Assembly (NCBI GenBank): GCA_005882215.1
Contig: VBCK01000117.1
Coordinates: 1-64,000, forward strand
From: Betaproteobacteria bacterium
GTDB taxonomy: Bacteria; Pseudomonadota; Gammaproteobacteria; Burkholderiales; Burkholderiaceae_F
Direction: 5' to 3'
DNA: 64,000 nt
Both the position numbers and the translations under genes were made by a program. The notes beneath the pieces are model-generated. The model had not been told where the DNA came from, searched no databases, and was given only the letters and a program-made list of their open reading frames with translations. Below are positions 27,818 through 38,305 of this stretch, one piece after another; positions within the stretch are counted from its first letter, which is position 1, and every line of letters starts with the position of its first letter.

Positions 27818-30800
27818 TTGAGTTCTGCAGTCATTCCCCTGCGGCAATCGGCGGTCGAGTCGGCGCTGAAGAGCGAAGCATTCGAACTGCTGCCGTGGCC
27901 GACCGTATGCCTGAACGCGTCGGCCCAGATCCTGGCGGCCAACAAGGCCTTCGCCCTGTTCGCCGGGGCGGAGCGCCAGTCGCTGGTCGGCCGGCACCTG
28001 TCCGAGCTCGTCGGTTACGCGCGACACCGCGATTTCGCGCGCCGCTGGGCTGTGCTGTGGAGCCGGCTGCTCGATCGCGAATCGCTCCAGCAGCGCGCCA
28101 AGCTGAGAACCGCCGACGGACGCAGTCTGGTGGTCGACCTGGCGGCCTCGCTGCTCAGAGTCGAATCCGAGCGGGTTGCGGTCGTGGGTCTGCGCGAGGT
28201 TTCGACCGAGCGCGTGGCGCAGCGAAGCGCCCGCAATGCGATCGCGCGGCTGGCGGCCCTGTCGCGCGGAAGCAGCGAGGTGGCGCTGCTGCTGGGCCAG
28301 AACCGCAGGATCGCGCTGCTGAACGGTCCGATCGACGAGGTACTGGGCACCTCCGCCGCCGATGCGCTGAGCGTTCCGTTCGACTACCTGGTCGATGAGC
28401 CGAGTGCGCGCGAATTCATCGCGTTGTTCGATCGCGTCTGCGCAGAGTCGGGGCGCGCCCAGCCTGCGCTGATCGCGACGGCACGCGCCCCCGGTCCGGA
28501 GGGTGCCGCGCGGCGGCTCTCGATCGGCTTGACCAATCATTTGCACGATCCGCGCGTGCGCGGGGTGGTAGCCCGGGTACGGGACGTCAGCGAACAGAGC
28601 GCGCTGCGCGGCGAGGCGGTCCGGTTGAAGCGACGGCTGCGCGTGTTCGCCGAGCTGGCGGCCGATCTGACGATGTTGCTGGATTCGAACGGGAAAATCA
28701 CCTTCCAATCGCCGTCGATCCAGGCCTCGCTGGGGCTGGCGCCCGAGGCGAGCCTGGGACGGCATGTGCTGGAGTTGGTGGTCGAGCAGGACCGCGCGCG
28801 CCTGGCCGAGGCGATCCGCGCGGCACTCAGCGGCGAGGACGTGGGCCGCCCTCGCAACTGCCTGGTGCACGCGATCTCGGGCATCGGCGAGGAACGCGCG
28901 CTGTGGGTCAGCGTGCACAATCGGCTGGCGGACGACGCGCTGCGCGGCCTGCTGCTGACCGCGCGCGACGTCACGGACCTGATTCCGCAGGGCTTCGACG
29001 CCGACGCGCGCAACGCTCGCCGGCTGGAGCTGCGCGACCGGCTGCTGCAGCTGACCGTCCAGACCCGCGGCGAATACTCGCAGTCGCTGGCCAACGTGCT
29101 GCGGGCGGTTGCCGATGCGCTTCGCTGCGGCACGGTCAGCTATTGGAAGCTGTCGCGGGATGCCGACGCCATGAGCTGCGAGCTGCTGTATTCGCACATG
29201 GACCATCGGTTCGTGCCTGCCTGGAGCAGCGTGCCGTTTCCGGACATCTCATTTGGCCCGATGCTGGCCCGATTGCAGCAGATGCGGCCGGTCGCCGTGA
29301 GCGACACGGCCGAGTCGGAGCTGACGTGCGAGCTGATCAAAGATGCGCGCTGGAGCAACGCGCGCTCTCTGCTGGTTGCCCCGGTGCTGCTCGATGCCGA
29401 GGTGATCGGCGCGATCTGCGTGACCCACGCGTTCTGCCGCAACTGGGACGATGATGAGATCGGCTTCGTGGCCACCGCGGCGCTGATGGTCGCGCTGGCC
29501 GACGAGGCGGCAAAGAGACAGCAGGCCGAGATCAAGATCGAGGAGCTCGCCTGGTATGACCCGCTGACCGGCTTGGCGAACAAGAAGCTCCTGAGCGAGA
29601 ACCTGCGCGATGCGATCGTGACCTGCAACGCGCGCCGGCGCCGACTGGCGGTGATGCTGATCGACCTGGACCGGTTCGGGGACATCAACGACTCGCTGGG
29701 ACACCTGGTCGGGGACGCGCTGATCAAGTCGGCGGCACAGGTGCTGAAGGAAACGGTCGGCGGCGGCGCCACGGTCGCTCGCATGGCGAGCGACGAGTTC
29801 GTCGTGGTGGTCGACGAGTTCGAGCACCGGCAAGAAGTGGCGCTGCTGGCGGCGCGCGTGGCGCAGGCGCTGCACCGGTCCGACTTGTTGCCCAACGTCG
29901 ACACCCAGATGTCGGCGTCGATCGGAGTGGCCCTGTTTCCCGAGCACGGCCGTGAAGCGAGCACGCTGCTGAAGAACGCCAACGCGGCCGTGTCCCAGGC
30001 CAAGGATGACGGCCGCAACCAGGTGAGCTTCTTCAACCCGATCCGGTACGAGCGGGACGCGCGCGAAGCGCAGCTGAGTATCGAACTGATGAAGGCGATG
30101 CAGTCCGAGTCGGCCCAGTTCGTGGTCGAGTATCAGCCGCAGTTCGAGATGGTGAGCGGCCGGGTGGTCGAGCTGGAGGCGCTGATCCGCTGGAACCATC
30201 CGACCAAAGGTGTGCTGCCGCCGGACCGCTTTGTCAAAGTGGCCGAGGAAAGCGGCCTTTCGGAGCGCATTACGCGCTGGATCGTCAACGAAGTGTGCGG
30301 CCAGATCCTGCAGTGGCGTCGCGTGCGCCCCGGCTTCGACATCCCGGTGGCCATCAACGTGGCGGGGCGCGAGCTCGGGTCGAACAAGCTGCCGATCCTG
30401 GTGCGCGGCGCGCTGACCAAGTTCGCCATCGAGCCCCGGATGATCACGCTGGAAATCACCGAGCGCACGCTGGTCAAGGAAGGCGACATCAACAACGATG
30501 TGATTTCCGAGCTCGCCTCGCTCGGCGTGGGCTTGGCGCTGGACGATTTCGGCACCGGCTACTCGATGCTCGGGTACCTGAAGCGGATGCCGATCCATTC
30601 GTTGAAAATCGACCAGTCGTTCGTGAAAGGCATTCCCGACGATGCGGACAGCCGCGCCATTGTTCATGCGATGCTGGCGGTGGCGCGCCACTTCCGGCTG
30701 AAAGTGGTCGCCGAGGGTATCGAAACGGCCGAACAGGCCGAGTATCTGCGCGCGCTCGGTTGCGAATACGCGCAGGGATACTTCTTTTCGCGGCCGCTGG

Positions 30801-30853
30801 CGGCGACGACGATACTGGAGTACCTCGAGCAGCAGGGCCCCGTGGCGCATTGA
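27818..30853 (+). CDS. PAS-GAF-GGDEF-EAL protein, likely cyclic-di-GMP phosphodiesterase
   Basis: A 1011-residue signalling protein. In order: about three PAS-like domains (20-125, 145-255, 275-385), a GAF-like domain (about 400-565), a GGDEF domain (about 575-735) and an EAL domain (about 755-1005). The diguanylate cyclase signature is ASDEF at about residue 655 instead of GGDEF, so cyclase activity is unlikely. The EAL side looks intact: ELEALIRWNHP, ITLEITERTL, DDFGTGYSML, KIDQSFV, QGYFFSRPL. It is expected to break down cyclic di-GMP in response to signals sensed by the PAS/GAF domains, with no transmembrane helix. The start is TTG with GGCGAGGGA about nine bases upstream. Confidence 0.9.
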   Translation: MSSAVIPLRQSAVESALKSEAFELLPWPTVCLNASAQILAANKAFALFAGAERQSLVGRHLSELVGYARHRDFARRWAVLWSRLLDRESLQQRAKLRTADGRSLVVDLAASLLRVESERVAVVGLREVSTERVAQRSARNAIARLAALSRGSSEVALLLGQNRRIALLNGPIDEVLGTSAADALSVPFDYLVDEPSAREFIALFDRVCAESGRAQPALIATARAPGPEGAARRLSIGLTNHLHDPRVRGVVARVRDVSEQSALRGEAVRLKRRLRVFAELAADLTMLLDSNGKITFQSPSIQASLGLAPEASLGRHVLELVVEQDRARLAEAIRAALSGEDVGRPRNCLVHAISGIGEERALWVSVHNRLADDALRGLLLTARDVTDLIPQGFDADARNARRLELRDRLLQLTVQTRGEYSQSLANVLRAVADALRCGTVSYWKLSRDADAMSCELLYSHMDHRFVPAWSSVPFPDISFGPMLARLQQMRPVAVSDTAESELTCELIKDARWSNARSLLVAPVLLDAEVIGAICVTHAFCRNWDDDEIGFVATAALMVALADEAAKRQQAEIKIEELAWYDPLTGLANKKLLSENLRDAIVTCNARRRRLAVMLIDLDRFGDINDSLGHLVGDALIKSAAQVLKETVGGGATVARMASDEFVVVVDEFEHRQEVALLAARVAQALHRSDLLPNVDTQMSASIGVALFPEHGREASTLLKNANAAVSQAKDDGRNQVSFFNPIRYERDAREAQLSIELMKAMQSESAQFVVEYQPQFEMVSGRVVELEALIRWNHPTKGVLPPDRFVKVAEESGLSERITRWIVNEVCGQILQWRRVRPGFDIPVAINVAGRELGSNKLPILVRGALTKFAIEPRMITLEITERTLVKEGDINNDVISELASLGVGLALDDFGTGYSMLGYLKRMPIHSLKIDQSFVKGIPDDADSRAIVHAMLAVARHFRLKVVAEGIETAEQAEYLRALGCEYAQGYFFSRPLAATTILEYLEQQGPVAH

Positions 30854-30961
30854 CGCACGGCGGTCGAAGCCAGGCTCCCTCGAAGCCGACCCTCCCGGTT
30901 TTCTGTGGCAAGCTACGGCGACGTCGTAGCTGCGCACCCGGATATCGAGGAAGGGCCTCAT

Positions 30962-31735
<774 letters not shown>

Positions 31736-31805
31736 AAAAACCTTTTACCTCAGTGCCTTGCGAGGGAGCGGCCGCGCACCCCTAGCAAAGGCCGCGCCAG
31801 TTGCC

Positions 31806-31834
31806 TTGACATGAAATTAAGCGGGCCCGATAAT
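31806..31834 (+). promoter_or_regulatory. sigma-70 promoter of the rRNA operon
   Basis: TTGACA at 31806-31811 and GATAAT at 31829-31834, separated by exactly 17 bp. This is a near-consensus promoter about 270 bp before the 16S gene, consistent with strong constitutive rRNA transcription. Confidence 0.85.
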
Positions 31835-31890
31835 CTTCCTTCTTTGCTGCTTCTGCGCCATTGCGATGCAATATGCGCGGGGGCGAATCG

Positions 31891-31900
31891 CTCTTTAACA
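31891..31900 (+). promoter_or_regulatory. boxA antitermination site, 16S leader
   Basis: CTCTTTAACA matches the bacterial rRNA boxA core bound by NusB/NusE for antitermination. It lies downstream of the promoter and before 16S, the normal position. Confidence 0.8.
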
Positions 31901-32104
31901 ATCAAACAGCCGATAAGCGTGGGCGCTTGATGAGCAGGCGCAACCACCGCGCGCGGGCGTCTCACGACTCCGGTGTGGTGGCTTGCTTGAGCTTTGATAG
32001 TGGCTCACGTTAATTGAAGTTTCCGCTTCAATTTCCGCGAGCACGCGATCGTGCCGATGTTGCTCACGACAATGAGCATCTATCAGTACGAGCGCACAGG
32101 ACTA

Positions 32105-33638
<1,534 letters not shown>

Positions 33639-33701
33639 GAGCACGCGCCGAGGATTCTCGCGCCCACGCTTATCGGTTGTTTCCTACCTCGAGCCTCCTC
33701 G

Positions 33702-33778
33702 GGGTCTGTAGCTCAGCCGGTTAGAGCACCGTCTTGATAAGGCGGGGGTCGTTGGTTCGAATCCAACCAGACCCACCA
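33702..33778 (+). tRNA. tRNA-Ile (GAU)
   Basis: 77 nt with encoded CCA. The acceptor GGGTCTG pairs with CAGACCC; the anticodon GAT is at 33736-33738 and the T-loop GGTTCGAATCC is intact. It lies in the 16S-23S spacer, the standard place. Confidence 0.96.
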
Positions 33779-33785
33779 GGGTTCC

Positions 33786-33858
33786 GGGGGTGTAGCTCAG
33801 TTGGGAGAGCGCCTGCTTTGCAAGCAGGAGGTCATCGGTTCGATCCCGTTCACCTCCA
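33786..33858 (+). tRNA. tRNA-Ala (UGC)
   Basis: 73 nt without an encoded complete CCA: after the discriminator A at 33858 the sequence reads CAC, so CCA must be added enzymatically. The acceptor GGGGGTG pairs with CACCTCC (one G-T); anticodon TGC at 33819-33821. It lies only 7 bp after tRNA-Ile. Confidence 0.95.
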
Positions 33859-33859
33859 C

Positions 33860-33950
33860 ACTGCTTCGCGCTGACGTGCTACGCAGTGCGAGCCCTGCCC
33901 AACGCGAAGCAGGGTGCCCAACGTAGCGCGAAGCGCGAAGGAGGGCTGCT
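33860..33950 (+). repeat. palindromic REP-like repeat in the 16S-23S spacer
   Basis: Starting right after tRNA-Ala, overlapping inverted motifs (ACTGCTTCGCGC...GCTACGCAGT, then CCCTGC...GCAGGG, ACGTAGCGCGAAGCGCGAAG) make strong hairpins. Its words GCGAAGCAGGG and GTAGCGCG also occur in the hairpin that ends the 23S gene at 37514-37584, so both belong to one repeat family. The rest of the spacer, to 34185, shows only the second boxA. Confidence 0.7.
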
Positions 33951-34017
33951 CGCAAGGGAAATCAAACGCGAGCGCATACGGTGCGCTGGCGCTTGGTTTT
34001 CGAACCAAGGCTGTTTC

Positions 34018-34028
34018 GATCTTTAACA
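34018..34028 (+). promoter_or_regulatory. boxA-like element before 23S
   Basis: GATCTTTAACA in the spacer resembles the leader boxA and sits where rRNA operons usually carry a second antitermination site upstream of 23S. Confidence 0.6.
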
Positions 34029-34720
34029 ATTCGGAAGAAGCAAAGCGCATCAACTCCGCACGATGAGCGCGGGGTTGGTGCTGGGTTGTGATTGCATTTT
34101 TTCGAGCTCTCAGCATTTGAGAACGGCGAACGCGGTCGCATGAATCCACGCCGGCGTTCCGCGAGGAGCGGCGGCAGGGTTATAGGATCAAGCGACTAAG
34201 TGCATGTGGTGGATGCCTTGGCGATCACAGGCGATGAAGGACGTGGCAGCCTGCGAAAAGCCCCGAGGAGTCGGCAAGCAGACTTTGATCCGGGGATGTC
34301 CGAATGGGGAAACCCACCCGCAAGGGTACCCGCACCTGAATCCATAGGGTGCGAGGAGCGAACCTGCTGAACTGAAACATCTCAGTAAGCAGAGGAACAG
34401 AAATCAACCGAGATTCCGAGAGTAGTGGCGAGCGAAATCGGACCAGCCAGCGCGTTTTAGCTGTCGTTCTAGTGGAACGGCCTGGAAAGGCCGGCTATAG
34501 CGGGTGATAGCCCCGTACACGAAAGACCGGCAGTGGAACTGAGCGCGCGATAAGTAGGGCGGGGCACGTGAAATCCTGTCTGAAGATGGGGGGACCATCC
34601 TCCAAGGCTAAATACTCGTGATCGACCGATAGTGAACCAGTACCGTGAGGGAAAGGTAAAAAGAACCCCGGGAGGGGAGTGAAACAGATCCTGAAACCGC
34701 ATGCATACAAACAGTCGGAG

Positions 34721-34785
34721 CCCCAGCTTTAATCGCCTTCGGGCTTACTCAATTTAAGGTTGAGTGAGGACGATTAGAGCTGGGG
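34721..34785 (+). other. extended helix 25 (IVS-like) in 23S
   Basis: At the position of 23S helix 25, CCCCAGCT pairs with AGCTGGGG and TAATCG with CGATTA, with an inner ACTCAA/TTGAGT pair. The helix is much longer than in E. coli. Such extensions are known sites of intervening sequences removed by RNase III; whether cleavage occurs here is unknown. Confidence 0.6.
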
Positions 34786-35204
34786 TCACGGCGTACCTTT
34801 TGCATAATGGGTCAGCGACTTACATTCTGTGGCGAGCTTAACCGTGTAGGGTAGGCGTAGCGAAAGCGAGTCCGAATAGGGCGTCCAGTCGCAGGGTGTA
34901 GACCCGAAACCAGATGATCTATCCATGGCCAGGCTGAAGGTGGGGTAACACTCACTGGAGGGCCGAACCGACTACTGTTGCAAAAGTAGCGGATGAGCTG
35001 TGGTTAGGGGTGAAAGGCCAAACAAATCTGGAAATAGCTGGTTCTCCCCGAAAACTATTGAGGTAGTGCCTCGCGTATCACTCCAGGGGGTAGAGCACTG
35101 TTATGGCTAGGGGGACATGGCGTCTTACCAAACCATGGCAAACTCCGAATACCTGGAAGTGCCAGCGCGGGAGACAGTGCACCGGGTGCTAACGTCCGGA
35201 CACG

Positions 35205-35239
<35 letters not shown>

Positions 35240-36131
35240 AAATATCGGCTAAGTGGGAAACGAAGTGGGAAGGCTAAGACAGTCAGGAAGTTGGCTTAGA
35301 AGCAGCCATCCTTTAAAGAAAGCGTAATAGCTCACTGATCGAGTCTTCCTGCGCGGAAGATGTAACGGGGCTAAGCCGGTAACCGAAGCTGCGGGTGTGG
35401 ACACGCAAGTGTTCACGCGGTAGGGGAGCGTTCTGTAAGCCTGTGAAGGCGGTTCGAGAGGACCGCTGGAGGTATCAGAAGTGCGAATGCTGACATGAGT
35501 AGCGTTAAAGCGGGTGAAAAGCCCGCTCGCCGAAAGCCCAAGGTTTCCTGCTCTACGTTCATCGGAGCAGGGTGAGTCGGCCCCTAAGGTGAGGGCGAAA
35601 GCCGTAGCTAATGGGAACCAGGTCAATATTCCTGGACCGATACCAAGTGCGATGGGGGGACGGAGCATTGCAGGTCATCCGGGTGTTGGATGTCCCGGTT
35701 TCTGACCGTAGGAGGCCAGTAGGCAAATCCGCTGGCGTATCTCCGAGGGAAAGGATCGAGCGGCGTAAGCCGCGAAGTGACTGAATGTGCTTCCAGGAAA
35801 AGCCTCTAAGCTCCAGCTTGGTACGACCGTACCGAAAACCGACACTGGTGGGCGAGCTGAATATGCTCAGGCGCTTGAGAGAACTCGGGAGAAGGAACTC
35901 GGCAAATTGACACCGTAACTTCGGAAGAAGGTGTGCCCCAGTAACGTGACAGGAGAAACACCTGAAGCGTGACAGGGCCGCAGAGAATCGGTGGCTGCGA
36001 CTGTTTATTAAAAACACAGCACTCTGCAAACACGAAAGTGGACGTATAGGGTGTGACGCCTGCCCGGTGCTGGAAGGTTAAGTGATGGGGTGCAAGCTCC
36101 TGATCGAAGCCCCAGTAAACGGCGGCCGTAA

Positions 36132-36632
36132 CTATACGCGGACATCGGCTGGTATCTGGCCGGATTCGCGGACGGGGAAGGAAGCTTCAACGTGAGCTTC
36201 CGGCCGCGCGACGATTACGCGGTTCCCTGGAAAGTGTCACTGTGCTTCAACATCTCACAGCGTGATCCGACAGTCCTGTCGCTCTGCAAGCGACACCTGG
36301 GCTGCGGGACCATGCGGCAGCGAAGCGACGGCGTTTGGTATTACGAAGTGAACAACTTCGAATCCATCGTCGGCAACGTGATCCCGTTCTTCGGCCGATT
36401 CGGCTTTCTGTCGGCCAAGAAGAAGCGGGATTTCGCGAAATTCGTGAAACTGTCCGAGATGATGAAGCAAGGGGCGCATCTGAGCGCTGAAGGGATCGAG
36501 CAGATCCTGGACGTCCGCCGCGACATGAACGACGGCGGCAAGCGCAGATACGCAGACGAAGATATCAGAAGCACGCTCAGGAATCCTCAGAGACTGTACG
36601 CCAGACCGTCCCGGGCAGCCGGGAGCGGATGA
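36132..36632 (+). CDS. LAGLIDADG homing endonuclease frame in the 23S intron, start codon unclear
   Basis: About 166 codons open from just after the exon's TAA (36129). The catalytic LAGLIDADG motif reads WYLAGFADGEGSF and begins at codon 7, upstream of the first usual start codon (GTG at 36192), which would remove it. The remainder fits single-motif homodimeric enzymes: QRDPTVLSLCKRHLGCG, YYEVNNFESIVGNVIPFF, LSAKKKRDFAKF, HLSAEGIEQILDVRRDMN. The enzyme would cut intronless 23S genes at the insertion site. No ATG, GTG or TTG precedes the motif, so a non-standard start (ATC at 36144 or CTG at 36156) or loss of function must be assumed. Confidence 0.75.
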   Translation, partial: LYADIGWYLAGFADGEGSFNVSFRPRDDYAVPWKVSLCFNISQRDPTVLSLCKRHLGCGTMRQRSDGVWYYEVNNFESIVGNVIPFFGRFGFLSAKKKRDFAKFVKLSEMMKQGAHLSAEGIEQILDVRRDMNDGGKRRYADEDIRSTLRNPQRLYARPSRAAGSG

Positions 36633-36718
36633 GACAGTCCGAACTGTGCGGCAACGCACAGAGCGCGGCAGAAATGGCTGCGCCCGGTCGGGCAATGGCT
36701 CGATCGAGTAACAAATTG
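36136..36718 (+). other. group I intron in 23S helix 69 (site L1917)
   Basis: 583 nt inserted between TAACTAT and AACGGTCCTAAGG, which together make the conserved helix 69 sequence. The exon ends in U and the intron in G, as group I introns require. A P7-like pair joins GACTGT (36592-36597) and ACAGTC (36634-36639), the guanosine-binding helix. The site equals the Cbu.L1917 site known from Coxiella. An endonuclease frame fills most of the intron and overlaps the 5' P7 strand. I could not identify a convincing P1 pairing. Confidence 0.8.
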
Positions 36719-36779
<61 letters not shown>

Positions 36780-36849
36780 CGATGGCCACACTGTCTCCTC
36801 CCGAGACTCAGCGAAGTTGAAATGTTTGTGATGATGCAATCTCCCCGCG

Positions 36850-36884
<35 letters not shown>

Positions 36885-37038
36885 CTTTGCATTGGACTGT
36901 GAACCGATCTGTGTAGGATAGGTGGGAGGCTTTGAAGCGGGGCCGCTAGGTCTCGTGGAGCCGTCGTTGAAATACCACCCTGGTTTGTTTGCGGTTCTAA
37001 CCTTCGCCCGTTATCCGGGCGGGGAACAGTGCATGGTA

Positions 37039-37070
<32 letters not shown>

Positions 37071-37205
37071 CGTAACGGAGGAGTTCGAAGGTACGCTAAG
37101 CACGGTCGGAAATCGTGCTGATAGTGCAAGGGCATAAGCGTGCTTAACTGCGAGACTGACAAGTCAAGCAGATGCGAAAGCAGGACCTAGTGATCCGGTG
37201 GTTCT

Positions 37206-37261
<56 letters not shown>

Positions 37262-37287
37262 TCCTCCCAAGAGTTCATATCGACGGG

Positions 37288-37330
<43 letters not shown>

Positions 37331-37335
37331 TAGCC

Positions 37336-37368
<33 letters not shown>

Positions 37369-37513
37369 TGGTACGTGAGCTGGGTTTAAAACGTCGTGAG
37401 ACAGTTTGGTCCCTATCTGCCGTGGGCGTTGGAAATTTGAAGGGGGCTGCTCCTAGTACGAGAGGACCGGAGTGGACGAACCTCTGGTGTACCGGTTGTC
37501 ACGCCAGTGGCAT

Positions 37514-37584
37514 CCCTGCTCCGCGCTAGCGCGCTACGCAGGGCAAGCTTTGCACCCTGCGTAGCGCGACAGCGCGAAGCAGGG
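37514..37584 (+). repeat. 71-nt hairpin repeat at the truncated 3' end of 23S
   Basis: Two 30-nt arms (37514-37543 and 37555-37584) are inverted copies with three mismatches, around an 11-nt loop CAAGCTTTGCA. Both arms begin CCCTGC and end GCAGGG. It is related to the repeat in the 16S-23S spacer and stands exactly where the 23S sequence stops. Confidence 0.85.
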
Positions 37585-37652
37585 CTTCCGAGTTGGATCT
37601 TTTTGGCGCAGCGCCTGAACGGTTGCTGCAGCCGAAAGGTCGTCCGTCTTCA

Positions 37653-37768
37653 GCCTGACGACCATAGCGAGGTGGAACCACCCCTTCCCATCCCGAACAG
37701 GACCGTGAAACGCCTCAGCGCCGATGATAGTGGGATGTATTTCCCGTGAAAGTAGGACATCGTCAGGC
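37653..37768 (+). rRNA. 5S ribosomal RNA
   Basis: 116 nt, starting GCCTGACGACC and ending CGTCAGGC, which pair as helix I. The conserved CCATCCCGAACAGG and GATGATAGTGGG blocks are present. It follows the truncated 23S and is followed by a terminator. Confidence 0.95.
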
Positions 37769-37780
37769 TAACTATCCGAA

Positions 37781-37816
37781 CGCCCCGCCGTGAACCGGCG
37801 GGGCGTTTCGCTTTTT
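37781..37816 (+). terminator. rho-independent terminator of the rRNA operon
   Basis: A perfect 10-bp stem CGCCCCGCCG/CGGCGGGGCG with a TGAAC loop, then GTTTCGCTTTTT. It directly follows 5S. Confidence 0.9.
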
Positions 37817-37868
37817 GCGGGAAGTGTGGCGAACTGGCGGCAAGGTCGTAGGTTGCCTGCCGACCCCG

Positions 37869-38102
37869 ATGAGGCGTAATCTGGTTTTTGTGAAAAGGCC
37901 GATCATCATCAGTGACCCCGATATTCTGGGGGGAACACCGGTGTTCCACGGGACGCGAGTGCCGGTGCAGACACTATTCGATTACCTCGAGGCGGGCGAC
38001 ACCATCGATGATTTCCTCGAGGGCTTTCCGTCCGTGACGCGGGAGCATGTAATCGCCTTTTTGGAGGAAGCGAAGAACCGACTGATCGAATCGGCGACGT
38101 GA
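37869..38102 (+). CDS. DUF433 antitoxin-like protein
   Basis: A 77-residue DUF433 protein. The signature IISDPDILGGTPVFHGTRVPVQTLFDYLEAGDT and FLEGFPSV match the family, small helix-turn-helix antitoxins usually paired with a DUF5615 PIN-like toxin. The ATG at 37869 gives MRRNLVFVKRP; a GTG at 37890 is also possible. Its stop overlaps the start of the toxin remnant. Confidence 0.87.
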   Translation: MRRNLVFVKRPIIISDPDILGGTPVFHGTRVPVQTLFDYLEAGDTIDDFLEGFPSVTREHVIAFLEEAKNRLIESAT

Positions 38103-38257
38103 AGGTTCTTCTCGACGAGTGCGTTGACTGGCGCCTGTCGCGCGAGCTTCAGGGCAAGACGAATCGGCTTGCAGACCTTCTACCGTTGGTCCCGCGTCTC
38201 CTGGCGGCCATCGAGTCCGCTTTGCCTGGCTCTCCCAAATTTATCGGCCCCGTCTGA
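38099..38257 (+). pseudogene. DUF5615 PIN-like toxin with internal in-frame deletion
   Basis: A 52-codon frame starting GTG and overlapping the antitoxin stop. The N-terminal part VKVLLDECVDWRLSRELQG is the start of a DUF5615 protein; it passes directly into KTNRLADLLPLVPRLLAAI, the family's C-terminal helix. About 60 middle residues that carry most of the PIN-like core are missing, against a normal size of about 110-120. The toxin is presumably inactive while the antitoxin remains whole. Confidence 0.75.
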
Positions 38258-38305
38258 GGTCGAGTCGCGCCCGCTCGATCGCGCTCGGGTCGGGCTGCCT
38301 AGAAG

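Larger units (their letters stand above)
31736..32104 (+). other. rRNA operon leader region
   Basis: No protein gene. It holds the rRNA promoter at 31806-31834 and a boxA antitermination element at 31891-31900, followed by leader sequence that should pair with the 16S 3' flank during processing. Confidence 0.8.

Noticed and set aside
36136-36200. P1 helix of the group I intron
   Set aside because: I looked for an internal guide pairing with CTAT of the exon and found only partial matches (GTAT near 36152), so no P1 is claimed.
37585-37652. GAAAGGTCGTCCG between the hairpin and 5S as a possible remnant of the 23S tail
   Set aside because: It shares only a short word with the usual GAAGGGTCGTCCGAG of the 23S 3' region and none of the flanking helices; chance or spacer sequence is more likely.
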